From Marinilabilia salmonicolor JCM 21150 (GTDB lineage: Bacteria > Bacteroidota > Bacteroidia > Bacteroidales > Marinilabiliaceae): 64,000 bases of DNA. Positions 1-12,451 of the stretch are shown piece by piece (the stretch's first letter is position 1; every line of letters begins with the position of its first letter). Made by a program: the position numbers and the translations under genes. Below the pieces are notes generated by a model. That model saw only the letters and a program-made list of their open reading frames with translations. It was not told where the DNA came from and made no database searches. The stretch lies in the NCBI RefSeq assembly GCF_000259075.1, contig NZ_AJKI01000010.1:124001-188000 (forward strand). Reading direction: 5' to 3'.

Positions 1-1074
1 AACGTTAAATACAGAAGTAATAATCCTGAAGTGATTAGCGTTGACCAAAAAGGTGACGTAACAGCGACCGGAGTTGGTGTTGCATCAGTATTTGCAGATG
101 TCACCATTGATGGCAAAACAGTATCCGACAGTTACCCGGTGAAAGTGATGCCTGATTTAACACCAGGATCCATTTCTGTAGATGGTAATATCATTCCGGA
201 GTTTAACCAGGATGTGAAAGCTTACAGCTACCTGCTCAAAAAAGGATCAAAACCGCCAAAAGTAAAGGCGTCAGCGGCCAGTGACCAAATAAGAGTAGAT
301 ATTCAACAAGCAAAAGAGATTCCCGGAACAGCCGTGGTTACGTTCGTTGATGACATCACACTGGAAAGAAATATTTACTATATGAATTTTGATGTGAAAT
401 CTGTCAGTGATGAGTTTAACGACTCTGAGATTGGTTCCCAATGGGAATGGTTACGCGAAAATCCCTCTACTCACTCCCTTTTGAAAAAAGATGGAGCACT
501 TACCATTACAAGTGAAATTGGTGGGGTCGCGGAAAACACCAACAATGCAAAAAATATTCTGTTGCAAAGTGCCAATTCCGACTGGGCGATAGAAACGAAA
601 CTGGTGGGATCGAGAATGCCTTCCCAGCCTGAAAACGCGGGAATCATTGTTTATCAGGATGATGAAAATTTCATTAAACTGGTACACAGGGCAGTAATCA
701 AGACTACCCGCATCAGAGAACCTCAACCGGGAACCATCGATCTGGTAATGGAAGAAAACGATATTTCCAAATCGCTGGCATCCTTTAAACTCGAAGAGCC
801 TGTGACAGGAAGTAATGAACTGATTCTTAAACTAAGAAAAAAAGGCAGTATCTACACCGCCTATTATTCTGTGGATAACGGTGAAATCTTTGAGAAACTG
901 GGAACAGCCGATCTCCTGCTCAAAGATATCAGAGCAGGATTGATGGTGGCAGACGGTATCATATCCAATTATATGAAAAGTACATTCTGGTTTGATTCTG
1001 ATACCACCAAGCCGGACACACCCTTTGATGTTTCGTTCGATTATTTTCGAATTGAATCCAATGGAAATAAGTAG
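1..1074 (+). CDS. C-terminal part of a secreted glycoside hydrolase, probably GH43, with Ig-like modules (5' end outside window)
   Basis: The frame is open from base 1, so only the last ~357 residues are visible and the catalytic part is missing. In order they show a bacterial Ig-like (Big_2-type) module with the NNPEVISVD and GDVTATGVG signatures, a ~85-residue beta-sandwich beginning GSISVDGN and holding VDIQQ, and a ~210-residue concanavalin-like domain beginning DEFNDSEIGSQWEW that matches the C-terminal domain of many GH43 beta-xylosidases/arabinofuranosidases. The middle module recurs at the end of the protein at 6442-8550. GH43 assignment is inferred from the C-terminal domain and the hydrolase neighbours. 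The TAG stop overlaps a repeat end (1073-1088). Confidence 0.6.
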   Translation, partial: NVKYRSNNPEVISVDQKGDVTATGVGVASVFADVTIDGKTVSDSYPVKVMPDLTPGSISVDGNIIPEFNQDVKAYSYLLKKGSKPPKVKASAASDQIRVDIQQAKEIPGTAVVTFVDDITLERNIYYMNFDVKSVSDEFNDSEIGSQWEWLRENPSTHSLLKKDGALTITSEIGGVAENTNNAKNILLQSANSDWAIETKLVGSRMPSQPENAGIIVYQDDENFIKLVHRAVIKTTRIREPQPGTIDLVMEENDISKSLASFKLEEPVTGSNELILKLRKKGSIYTAYYSVDNGEIFEKLGTADLLLKDIRAGLMVADGIISNYMKSTFWFDSDTTKPDTPFDVSFDYFRIESNGNK

Positions 1075-1088
1075 TGTCTGTCCATAAG
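1073..1088. repeat. solitary end of an inverted-repeat (MITE-like) element
   Basis: AGTGTCTGTCCATAAG starts inside the TAG stop codon of the preceding gene. It matches the outer ends of the two short elements at 54486-54830 (AGTGCCTGTCCATAAAC, AGTGTTTGTCCATAAAT) at nearly every base. I see no partner end before the next gene at 1192, so this is probably a decayed or one-ended copy. No transposase is nearby. Confidence 0.5.
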
Positions 1089-1179
1089 ATACCACTTGCC
1101 GCATCAAACTTGCCGGCAGGAGATTAGATGTAAGATATATAGCAAATAAAAATGCAGAAAACATTTACTAACCAAATAA

Positions 1180-3468
<2,289 letters not shown>

Positions 3469-3482
3469 TTTATATCAATATT

Positions 3483-4661
3483 ATGAACAAACACTGGACT
3501 TATATCTTTGGCTTGATCTTGTTTACGAATTCTGTTTATGCACAGCAAGCCAATATCAATTTGGAGTATAACCCTCAGGAAAACACTGAGGGCTATACCC
3601 CGTTTAGCGCCCAGGTAAATTCACCTGAAGTGCACAACGACCAGACCGTAACATTTCGCATCAAGGCACCCAATGCGGAAAAAGTTGAATTACCTGCCGG
3701 TGCCATTCACACTGCTCTTGACAAAGGACGTGAACCTATTCCCTTCACAAAAGGTGAAGATGGTATCTGGACATTAACCATTGGCCCCTTAAAACCGGAT
3801 ATGTATGCTTACCACTTACTGGTTGACGGAATACAAATTGCTGATCCAAATAACACTTATGCTGCATTTACAGCAATGCCTCCCTACAGTCAGCTAATTG
3901 TTCATGGAGATGGCCCCGCCTATTACGATGCTCAAATTGTTCCTCACGGTAATGTTACGCGTCATATTTATCATTCGGATGTCACTGAAGGTGAACGCGA
4001 ACTTTACGTTTATACGCCTCCGGGATATAAAGCTGACAAAAAGTACCCTGTTCTCTATTTATTAGGTGGAAGTGGTGAGCTGCCCTCCAACTGGGTGTAT
4101 GATGGCCGGGTAAATTTTATTATGGACAATCTGCTTGCTGAAGAAAAAGCAGAACCGATGCTGATTGCCATTCCAAATAATCAGGTAATTCATCGCAACC
4201 ACCCCCAACATGCCGACCTGACATTTGACATTTTTGAAAAGGAGCTCCGCGAGCATGTTATTCCTTTGGTCGATAAAAGCTACAGCACAATTCAATCGCC
4301 GGAGGGAAGAGCTATCTCAGGACTATCCATGGGTGGTCGTCACAGCATGTTTATCGGCTTCCGTTCACTCGATAAATTTGCCAACTTTGGAATTCTCAGC
4401 GCCGGAGATACAGATGCTGAAACATCGTTAAAACAGTTCTTAAACGATCCTGATGTAAACGATAAAGTTGATTACCTTTTTGTCGGACAAGGAACAAAAG
4501 AAGCTCAAAGCTTTTTTAATCACAGATGCCAGGCCCTTCACGATGCATTAACAAACCATGATATCGAACACGATTATTATATTGGCGGAAATGGCGGTCA
4601 TGACTGGTCCACCTGGCGGCATCTTTTGTATTACCGGTTTTTACCAAATCTCTGGAAATAA
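3483..4661 (+). CDS. CE1-type esterase, tandem copy 3 (diverged)
   Basis: Third and most diverged member of the tandem. The signal peptide ends near VYA-Q. The N-terminal E-set domain (VTFRIKAPNAEKVEL, YAYHLLVDG, DPNN) is recognisable but unlike copies 1 and 2. The esterase domain has VYTPPGYK, a GGSGELPSNW segment where copies 1 and 2 have QHG, nucleophile elbow GLSMGG (Ser282) and C-terminal GGHDWSTWRHLL with the presumed catalytic His. The architecture matches esterases commonly joined to or encoded beside xylanases. The different oxyanion-side segment suggests another acyl or backbone specificity from its two neighbours. Confidence 0.83.
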   Translation: MNKHWTYIFGLILFTNSVYAQQANINLEYNPQENTEGYTPFSAQVNSPEVHNDQTVTFRIKAPNAEKVELPAGAIHTALDKGREPIPFTKGEDGIWTLTIGPLKPDMYAYHLLVDGIQIADPNNTYAAFTAMPPYSQLIVHGDGPAYYDAQIVPHGNVTRHIYHSDVTEGERELYVYTPPGYKADKKYPVLYLLGGSGELPSNWVYDGRVNFIMDNLLAEEKAEPMLIAIPNNQVIHRNHPQHADLTFDIFEKELREHVIPLVDKSYSTIQSPEGRAISGLSMGGRHSMFIGFRSLDKFANFGILSAGDTDAETSLKQFLNDPDVNDKVDYLFVGQGTKEAQSFFNHRCQALHDALTNHDIEHDYYIGGNGGHDWSTWRHLLYYRFLPNLWK

Positions 4662-4801
4662 AATAATCAAGGCTTAAGTATATAGTTGCATGTGTATATT
4701 TCTTTAAACTAGACCCTTTTCGTTTTTAGGCCAGTGCCTCCGCTAAAGCTACGGCGACACGCGGAATGCCCAAAAGGACAATAAAGAATAAATTAAAAAT
4801 T

Positions 4802-4826
4802 GGCCTGCTGACTTTTTAAGCAGGCC
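4802..4826. other. hairpin before the carboxylesterase gene
   Basis: An 8-base perfect inverted repeat (GGCCTGCT / AGCAGGCC) with a 9-base loop sits 20 bases before the ATG at 4846 and after the esterase trio. It has no T-run on the plus strand, so it is not a classical terminator for the upstream genes. It may be an RNA processing or leader structure. Confidence 0.4.
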
Positions 4827-4845
4827 ATAATAAACCCACATACCA

Positions 4846-6414
4846 ATGAAAAACACAAAGACATTAATCTTCATACTTTTGGTTTTTTGGATGATCTCAT
4901 GTACCAGCCAGCAAGAACCCGGCCAGGTAGAAGTCGAAGGCGGCACTATTCAGGGAACAGTTACCGAAGACCTGACCATTTACAAAGGTATTCCTTTTGC
5001 GGCTCCTCCGGTGGGCGATTTGCGCTGGAAAGCACCACAACCGGTTAAAGCCTGGGAAGGGGTCAAACAGACTACCGAATATGCTCCTGCCCCGATGCAA
5101 GGGGGAAATCCTCCCTCAGGGAAAAGCGAAGATTGCCTGTACCTGAATGTCTGGACTCCGGCCAAAACAGCAGATGAGAAACTCCCCGTAATGGTTTGGA
5201 TCTACGGCGGAGGCTTCAGTTTTGGCTCCACCTCGGAACCAGTCCATAATGGAGAACATCTGGCCCGCAAAGATGTGGTGTTGGTGAGTGTAGCTTACCG
5301 GGTAGGACAAATTGGTTTTCTGGCTCATCCGGAACTCAGTGCTGAAAGTCCCAACGGAGTGTCGGGTAACTATGGGCTACTAGACCAGATCGCCGGATTA
5401 CAGTGGGTACAAAACAACATCGAAGCATTTGTAGGCGATCCCAATAACGTGACCATCTTTGGGGAATCCGCCGGAGGCATCTCGGTGAGCATGCTTTGTG
5501 CCTCTCCTTTAGCCAAAGGACTATTTCAAAAAGCCATTTCGCAAAGTGGTGGTTCTTTTGGCTCCACACGTTCTACTACCTACCCCGGTGAAAACATGAA
5601 AACCCTTGCACAGGCCGAGCAGGATGGCGTTGAATATCTGGAAAAATTTGAAACCTCGTCAATCGATGAACTTCGGGAAGTTAATGCCGAAGAATTAATC
5701 CCCCAAGGTTGGACAATGCCGGGGAGCTGGCCTATTGTTGATGGGTACGTTATTCCCGATGATCAATATAATTTATATAAAGAAGGAAAGTACAACGATG
5801 TACCGGTATTGATTGGATATAACTCGGACGAAGGCCTGAGTTTTCCAGCCGGCCGCACTCCTGAAGAATACATTAAAAATGTTAACGAACGATTTGGGCC
5901 CTATGCAGACTCTTTGCTTCAGGCTTATCCGGTAGGGGAAAACACAGTCCCCCGAAGTGCACGCAACCTGATGCGCGACGCAGCATTTGGCTGGCCCACC
6001 TGGAGTTGGGCCCGCTTACAGACCAAAACCGGTAAATCACCAGTTTACCTCTACTATTTCGATCAACATCCCGAATATTCTGAAGATTCACCACAGGCCG
6101 GTCATGGAACCCCTCATGGAGTGGACGTACCCTACGTTTTTATGCACATGGATACCTCCAATCCCAACACGACAGAAGCGGATGTGAAAATATCAAAAAT
6201 CATGGGTACCTACTGGACCAATTTCGCAAAAAAGGGAAACCCAAATGGAGAAAATGTTCCTCAGTGGCCTGTTTTCAGCAATGATGATCCTCTATTAATG
6301 ATTCTGAAAACAGAACCTGAAGTTGCATCAGTTCCTGATGAAGAGTCATTGAAAGTAATGGATGCATACTTTGAATGGAGAAGAACACCAGAAGGACAAG
6401 AATGGGCAAAATAA
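4846..6414 (+). CDS. type-B carboxylesterase lipoprotein
   Basis: A carboxylesterase/para-nitrobenzyl esterase of the type-B alpha/beta-hydrolase family (former CE10). The N-terminus is a lipoprotein signal (WMISC, Cys19), so the enzyme is probably anchored to a membrane. Hallmarks are YKGIPFAAPPVGDLRW, SEDCLYLNVW, the oxyanion-hole loop YGGGF, the nucleophile elbow GESAGG (Ser208), NSDEG with the acidic triad member and HGVDVPYVF with the catalytic His. At 522 residues it is full length. It follows three CE1 esterases and ends 27 bases before the next gene, so it fits an accessory de-esterification role. Substrates of this family are hard to predict. Confidence 0.9.
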   Translation: MKNTKTLIFILLVFWMISCTSQQEPGQVEVEGGTIQGTVTEDLTIYKGIPFAAPPVGDLRWKAPQPVKAWEGVKQTTEYAPAPMQGGNPPSGKSEDCLYLNVWTPAKTADEKLPVMVWIYGGGFSFGSTSEPVHNGEHLARKDVVLVSVAYRVGQIGFLAHPELSAESPNGVSGNYGLLDQIAGLQWVQNNIEAFVGDPNNVTIFGESAGGISVSMLCASPLAKGLFQKAISQSGGSFGSTRSTTYPGENMKTLAQAEQDGVEYLEKFETSSIDELREVNAEELIPQGWTMPGSWPIVDGYVIPDDQYNLYKEGKYNDVPVLIGYNSDEGLSFPAGRTPEEYIKNVNERFGPYADSLLQAYPVGENTVPRSARNLMRDAAFGWPTWSWARLQTKTGKSPVYLYYFDQHPEYSEDSPQAGHGTPHGVDVPYVFMHMDTSNPNTTEADVKISKIMGTYWTNFAKKGNPNGENVPQWPVFSNDDPLLMILKTEPEVASVPDEESLKVMDAYFEWRRTPEGQEWAK

Positions 6415-6441
6415 CAACAAACAAATAAAAAACATTCAATC

Positions 6442-8550
6442 ATGAACAAGTTAAACTTTTCGCTTAAAAAGCATCTCTTTTTATGGCTGATTCTCGCAAT
6501 TTCTTTGTTTTCGTGTTCAAACACGAAAGAGAGTAACGACCGGAAAGATGATGCTTCATTAAATACACAATATGTTCACCATGCCGCGGGCAATCCTTAC
6601 CTTCCGCTTTGGGAGCATTTACCCGACGGTGAACCCCGCGTTTTTGAGGATCCGGATAACCCCGGAAAATACCGGGCTTACATCATAGGATCTCACGATG
6701 TTCGCTATGAAAGCTACTGTGGCCCCGACATCCGAATGTGGTCTACGCCGGTGGAGGATTTATCAACCTGGCGTGATGAAGGTCCGATTTTTACTTATGA
6801 AGTAGAAGGACAATGGGATGTAATGTATGCCCCGGATCTTGTTGAAGTCAAAAGAAAAGACGGCACAAAAGAGTACTATCTTTACCCACATAGCAGGGGG
6901 CCGAATCGCGAAGCTATGGTAGCCAAAGGCACACGCCCTGATGGCCCTTTCACCCCAATAAACCTCACAGAAGATGGCACCCGCACGGTTCCCGGAAGTA
7001 TTCTGGGATTTGATCCGGCAGTATATGTTGAATATGTGACTGATCCCAATGATCCTGACTATGAAATCGGCTTTAGAGCATATGGATATTGGGGATTTCA
7101 GCGGTCCATGGCTGCACAGTTAGATCAGGAAACCATGTATTCGGTACGTCCGGGGACAGACGTAATCGATTATTTTCTGCCTGCCAGTTCCAGGTACGGA
7201 GAAATCCGAGATCCTGAAGGAACAGAATATCCCTGCATTTATGAAGGTGAGGACTTAGGCAGGTTTAATTTCTTTGAGGCCTCATCAATCCGAAAAGTTG
7301 GCAATAAATACATTACCGTTTACAGCGGTTATTCAGGCCCCGATTACGGAGTTGGAAGCTCAAACTCCACCCTTCGGTATGCTGTTGGAGATACTCCACT
7401 TGGTCCCTGGAAAAGTGGTGGTGTACTGGTTGACTCACGTGGAATAGTTCCGAACCATGATGGATCAGCCTTGCAAACAACCAATGGCGGACATAACACA
7501 CACGGAAGCATAGAATTAATCAACGGCCAGTGGTATGCATTTTACCACAGACCTCCCCGTAATTTTGGTTTTGCACGTCAGCCAATGGTGGCGCCCGTGA
7601 CCATAGAATGGGACGAAAAACCGGTGGCTGAAGGCGGAGGTGCCAGAATAAGAGCTTATGACCCTTATGCCGAAGATGAAATCTGGACAGCCAAAGATAA
7701 CCGGGGGAATGAATACACCGGAGCAGAAGTAACCTCCGAAGGTTTCCACATTTATGGGCTGGATCCATACCAATACTATTCGGCTGGTTATGCATGTTAT
7801 CTCTCCAACGTTGGCCTTCAGCAGGATTCATGGGATATTTGGGAAAACCACATGCCCATCGCCAATGTAAAAAATGGAAACATTATTGGATATAAGTATT
7901 TTGGTTTCGGCGGACTTGATGAAGATAAAAAAGGGCTGAAAGCTTTTGAAGGTACAAAAGAAGGAAACGAAACAGCCTTTAATCTTTTCCTCACACCCAA
8001 AACCGACAAATCTTTTAAAGTTAATGTTTGGCTGGACGGGCCTTGGGACAATGAAACATGGAACGGTACAAAAATTGGAGAGATTATCGTTCCTGAAAAC
8101 TCTTCAAAAGAAACAACAAAATTCACTATAGATGTTTCAAAATTCGTGGATCATCTTGATAAAAAGAACGCGATTTTCCTGGTAGCAGAAAGTGATAACC
8201 AGGATGAACTTTTCGATTTGGCCGGACTTGGTTTTAGCTCAAAGAACAAACAAATTGAGCGGCCAATAGCACCAAAAGTAAGCATTCTGGTTAATGGTAA
8301 CTCCATAGAAGTGCCGGAAACGCCGGTCCGATCGACCAATGCAAATGGGATTGTCGGCTATGACCAATATCAGACATCTGTAAAGTTGCCATCAGGCACT
8401 ACCCAGGTTCCGAATATTACCGCCAGTACAGATAACGAAGCTGTGAAAATCGACATTCAACAGTCACAATCAACCACCGGTAGAGCCATCGTGAATTGTG
8501 ATTACAATGGTGTTGTAAAAACATACAATATTCATTTCACAGATAAATAG
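6442..8550 (+). CDS. large GH43-like lipoprotein with carbohydrate-binding-like and Ig-like C-terminal modules
   Basis: The lipoprotein signal ends LFSC (Cys25). The N-terminal ~400 residues have five-bladed beta-propeller features of GH43-type proteins: DGEPRVFEDP, SHDVRYESYCGPDIRMWS, MYAPDLVEV, DGPFTP, ILGFDPAVYVEY, FFEASSIRKVG and NTHGSIELINGQWYAFYH. A ~160-residue CBM6-like module follows (GNIIGYKYFGFGG, FKVNVWLDGPWDNETW). The last ~85 residues are the same beta-sandwich module as in the protein at 1-1074 (ILVNGNSIEV, KIDIQQ, YNIHF). The subfamily and substrate are not recognised; an exo-acting hemicellulase is likely. A hairpin at 8601-8644 follows. Confidence 0.7.
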   Translation: MNKLNFSLKKHLFLWLILAISLFSCSNTKESNDRKDDASLNTQYVHHAAGNPYLPLWEHLPDGEPRVFEDPDNPGKYRAYIIGSHDVRYESYCGPDIRMWSTPVEDLSTWRDEGPIFTYEVEGQWDVMYAPDLVEVKRKDGTKEYYLYPHSRGPNREAMVAKGTRPDGPFTPINLTEDGTRTVPGSILGFDPAVYVEYVTDPNDPDYEIGFRAYGYWGFQRSMAAQLDQETMYSVRPGTDVIDYFLPASSRYGEIRDPEGTEYPCIYEGEDLGRFNFFEASSIRKVGNKYITVYSGYSGPDYGVGSSNSTLRYAVGDTPLGPWKSGGVLVDSRGIVPNHDGSALQTTNGGHNTHGSIELINGQWYAFYHRPPRNFGFARQPMVAPVTIEWDEKPVAEGGGARIRAYDPYAEDEIWTAKDNRGNEYTGAEVTSEGFHIYGLDPYQYYSAGYACYLSNVGLQQDSWDIWENHMPIANVKNGNIIGYKYFGFGGLDEDKKGLKAFEGTKEGNETAFNLFLTPKTDKSFKVNVWLDGPWDNETWNGTKIGEIIVPENSSKETTKFTIDVSKFVDHLDKKNAIFLVAESDNQDELFDLAGLGFSSKNKQIERPIAPKVSILVNGNSIEVPETPVRSTNANGIVGYDQYQTSVKLPSGTTQVPNITASTDNEAVKIDIQQSQSTTGRAIVNCDYNGVVKTYNIHFTDK

Positions 8551-8600
8551 TGTTTTTCATTACATCACATTCACCAAAATCAAGGTGACAGATTGCATAG

Positions 8601-8644
8601 CCCGAAAACAACTCATTTAATCAGAGAAATGGAGTGTTTTCGGG
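8601..8644 (+). terminator. inverted repeat after the GH43-like gene, possible terminator
   Basis: The arms CCCGAAAACA and TGTTTTCGGG pair perfectly, with a further imperfect ACTCATTT/AAATGGAGT stretch inside. The tail is TTTCAC, so only a short T-run follows. It lies 51 bases after the stop at 8550, in a 260-base gap before the GH115 gene. It may separate the esterase/GH43 transcript from the GH115 transcript. Confidence 0.5.
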
Positions 8645-8810
8645 TTTCACAAACACTTAATCCGGGCCTCAATAATCATAAAAAGCAATTATAAAAAGGC
8701 TCCAGAGTTTATATACGAACATTAAATAATTGACCTTTATTCCCCTTGTATTGAGAACAAAAAACCGATATAATTTCGTATTTTATTAGCTGGAACAAAA
8801 AAACAATAAC

Positions 8811-11375
8811 ATGAAATTACTTCAGACATCCTTAATTCTGGTTCTGTTTTGTATTAATGCGGTTCTTGCAAACGCAGTAGGGGATACAAAATATATAACC
8901 GAAGAGAAAAGTGAAAGCTCTTTTGCCATTGTAGAAAACGGGGAAACAGCGCGGCTATTAATTGATTCAAAAGATGATCCCGGTGTCATAAGAGCATTTA
9001 ACGATCTACAGGAGGATATCTTCAAGGTAACTGATATTAAACCTGTGATGAATACCGGCAAAGCTTCCGGAGCAAAAAATGTCATTATTGCCGGAACCCT
9101 CGGTCAAAGTAAATTTATTGATAAGCTGGTGACCCAAAAAGTGATTAACGCAGATGAATTAAAGGGGAAATGGGAAAAATTCATCATCAAAACGGTCAAA
9201 AATCCATTACCAGGCATCGAAAATGCACTGATAATTGCCGGTAGCGACAGAAGAGGGACCATCTATGGCATTTATGACTTGTCGGAGCAAATGGGAGTTT
9301 CTCCCTGGTATTGGTGGGCAGATGTGCCGGTTAAGAAAAAAGAAAATGTATATGTGAAGGAAGGGACTTATACCGATGGCGAACCCGCAGTGCAATACCG
9401 CGGAATATTTTTAAATGATGAAGCTCCAAGCCTTACCGGCTGGGTAGGACAAAGATACGGAACAGACTATGGTGACCATCGTTTCTACACACGTGTTTTC
9501 GAACTTATTCTGCGCCTGAAAGGAAATTATCTGTGGCCGGCAATGTGGAGTTGGGCTTTCTATGCCGATGATCCGATGAACAGCAAAGTAGCTGACGAGA
9601 TGGGCATTGTAATTGGGACATCGCACCACGAACCTATGGCCCGCAATCATCAGGAATGGGCGCGTAACCGCGATGAATATGGTGCCTGGAACTACTCTAC
9701 CAATCAGGAGGTCATTGACGAATTCTTCCGTGAAGGCATCGAACGTGTCAAAGACACTGAATACCTCATCACAATTGGGATGCGGGGCGATGGCGATGAG
9801 GCCATGTCGGAAGAGACCAACGTGGAATTGCTTGAAAGAGTGGTAAAAAACCAAAGGAAAATCATTGAAGAGGTTACCGGAAAGCCAGCTAAGGAAACAC
9901 CACAGGTATGGGCCCTGTACAAAGAAGTGCTTGATTATTACGACCAGGGAATGCGTGTACCTGATGATGTCATCATTCTTCTGGCTGATGACAACTGGGG
10001 AAATGTTCGTCGTCTGCCAAACGAAGAAGAGCTAAAACATCCCGGAGGCTGGGGAATGTATTATCATTTTGACTATGTAGGTGCCCCAAGAAACTCCAAA
10101 TGGCTCAATGTAAGCCCCATTCAGCATATTTGGGAACAGTTACAACTGACTTATGATTATGGTGTGGACAAGCTTTGGGTGGTCAATGTAGGCGACCTGA
10201 AACCTATGGAATACCCAATTACATTGTTTATGGATATGGCATGGGAACCTACCCGCTATACTGCAGAAAATCTGATGGAGCATCCAAAAGCGTTCAGTGC
10301 ACAACAGTTTGGAGAAGATCAGGCCGATGAAGCTGCACGAATAATCAATCTTTACAGTAAGTACAATGGACGTGTTACACCCGAAATGCTCGACCGCAAT
10401 ACCTACAATCTGGAAACCGGAGAGTGGAAAAAAGTTTCTGATGAATACCTAAAGCTGGAAGCCGAGGCTCTGCGTCAGTATTTAAGCCTGAAAACGGAAT
10501 ATAAAGATGCCTACAAACAACTCATTCTTTATCCGGTGCAAGCCATGGCTAACTTGTACGAAATGTATTACGCACAGGCCATGAACCATAAGCTTTATGG
10601 AGAAAACAACCCACGCGCCAACTTCTGGGCCGACAAAGTAGAGGAAGCTTTTGAAAGAGACAAAGCATTGAATTACGACTACAACAACGTGATGTCTGAC
10701 GGTAAGTGGAAAAACATGATGTCGCAAAAGAAAATCGGATACACTTCATGGAACGATAATTTCCCGGCTGACAAGCTTCCGGAAATACATCGCATCGAAA
10801 ACCCGGAGGATGCTGTCGGGAATTATGTTTTCACCCCAAAAGATGGCTTTATATCCATTGAAGCACCGCATTATTATGAAGTAAAAGACGCGGGAAAAGC
10901 CGAATGGACTGTTATTCCACATGTAGGACGCACATTGGGTGGTATTGCTGTTATGCCATATTCTGACCCCGTGGAGGGAGCTTCCGTTTCTTACAAAATG
11001 GAATTGCCAGAAGATGTAAGTTCGGTCACCGTTCATGTGGTAGTAAAATCATCACTGGCATTTAAGCGCCTTGAAGGTCACCGCTATAAAGTGGGCTTTA
11101 ATGGTGCTGATGAAAAAGTGATCAACTTCAATGCTGACCTGAACGAAAAGCCGGAAAATATATACACCGTATTTTACCCAACCGTGGCTCGCCGGGTTGT
11201 GGAGAAAAAAGTCGATCTGCAGGTTCCGGAGACGATGGGTGGGCAGCACATACTCACAATCACACCAATGGATCCGGGTATTGTATTTGAAAAAATCGTG
11301 GTTGATTTTGGAGGATACAAAGATTCTTACCTATTTGGTGAGGAATCACCTAACAGAAGATTCATAAATCAATAA
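8811..11375 (+). CDS. GH115 xylan alpha-1,2-glucuronidase
   Basis: Removes (4-O-methyl-)glucuronic acid from the xylan backbone by inversion; GH115 enzymes act on internal as well as terminal substituted xylose. A signal peptide (cleavage near ANA) directs export. Family signatures are GTIYGIYDLSEQMGVSPWYWW, YRGIFLNDEAPSLTGW, KGNYLWPAMWSWAF (about residue 241 on), TSHHEPMARN (about 272 on), TIGMRGDGDEAM, LADDNWGN and WVVNVGDLKPMEYP. A helical region follows and then the usual C-terminal beta-sandwich (ISIEAPHYYEV, PGIVFEKIVVDFGG). At 854 residues it is full length. A near-consensus promoter box (TAATTTCG, 8771-8778) precedes it. This is the most diagnostic xylan gene of the window. Confidence 0.95.
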   Translation: MKLLQTSLILVLFCINAVLANAVGDTKYITEEKSESSFAIVENGETARLLIDSKDDPGVIRAFNDLQEDIFKVTDIKPVMNTGKASGAKNVIIAGTLGQSKFIDKLVTQKVINADELKGKWEKFIIKTVKNPLPGIENALIIAGSDRRGTIYGIYDLSEQMGVSPWYWWADVPVKKKENVYVKEGTYTDGEPAVQYRGIFLNDEAPSLTGWVGQRYGTDYGDHRFYTRVFELILRLKGNYLWPAMWSWAFYADDPMNSKVADEMGIVIGTSHHEPMARNHQEWARNRDEYGAWNYSTNQEVIDEFFREGIERVKDTEYLITIGMRGDGDEAMSEETNVELLERVVKNQRKIIEEVTGKPAKETPQVWALYKEVLDYYDQGMRVPDDVIILLADDNWGNVRRLPNEEELKHPGGWGMYYHFDYVGAPRNSKWLNVSPIQHIWEQLQLTYDYGVDKLWVVNVGDLKPMEYPITLFMDMAWEPTRYTAENLMEHPKAFSAQQFGEDQADEAARIINLYSKYNGRVTPEMLDRNTYNLETGEWKKVSDEYLKLEAEALRQYLSLKTEYKDAYKQLILYPVQAMANLYEMYYAQAMNHKLYGENNPRANFWADKVEEAFERDKALNYDYNNVMSDGKWKNMMSQKKIGYTSWNDNFPADKLPEIHRIENPEDAVGNYVFTPKDGFISIEAPHYYEVKDAGKAEWTVIPHVGRTLGGIAVMPYSDPVEGASVSYKMELPEDVSSVTVHVVVKSSLAFKRLEGHRYKVGFNGADEKVINFNADLNEKPENIYTVFYPTVARRVVEKKVDLQVPETMGGQHILTITPMDPGIVFEKIVVDFGGYKDSYLFGEESPNRRFINQ

Positions 11376-11410
11376 TTAATTCCTCCCTGTAAAAACTCAG
11401 TTTTAAAAAA

Positions 11411-11463
11411 GATTGCCTCGCTCTGTACCAATAAAAATAAATTGTGACAATAGCGAGGCAATC
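11411..11463. repeat. REP-like inverted repeat, possible terminator
   Basis: Perfect 12-base arms GATTGCCTCGCT (11411-11422) and AGCGAGGCAATC (11452-11463) flank a 29-base AT-rich loop. It sits 36 bases after the GH115 stop. The arm belongs to the widespread bacterial repeat type with GATTGCTTCGCT cores; a related fragment lies near 36530. No T-run follows, so termination is possible but unproven. Confidence 0.5.
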
Positions 11464-11519
11464 TCTAATAACAAAACTACTTCGTTAATCCATAAACTAA
11501 AACTTGTGTAATTGTCTAA

Positions 11520-12377
<858 letters not shown>

Positions 12378-12406
12378 CCGAAACATCATTCTTGATTACT
12401 TTCAGG

Positions 12407-12451
12407 CGCAGGCAGTTATTCCGGGGAGACCGAATACTTCCTGCGTTTTTT
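12407..12451 (+). terminator. Rho-independent terminator after the acetyl esterase gene
   Basis: The left arm CGCAGGCAGTTATTC pairs with GAATACTTCCTGCG around a GGGGAGACC loop and is followed directly by TTTTTT. It lies 30 bases after the stop at 12377 and precedes the largest gene-free stretch of the window. This is the clearest terminator in the left half. Confidence 0.8.
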
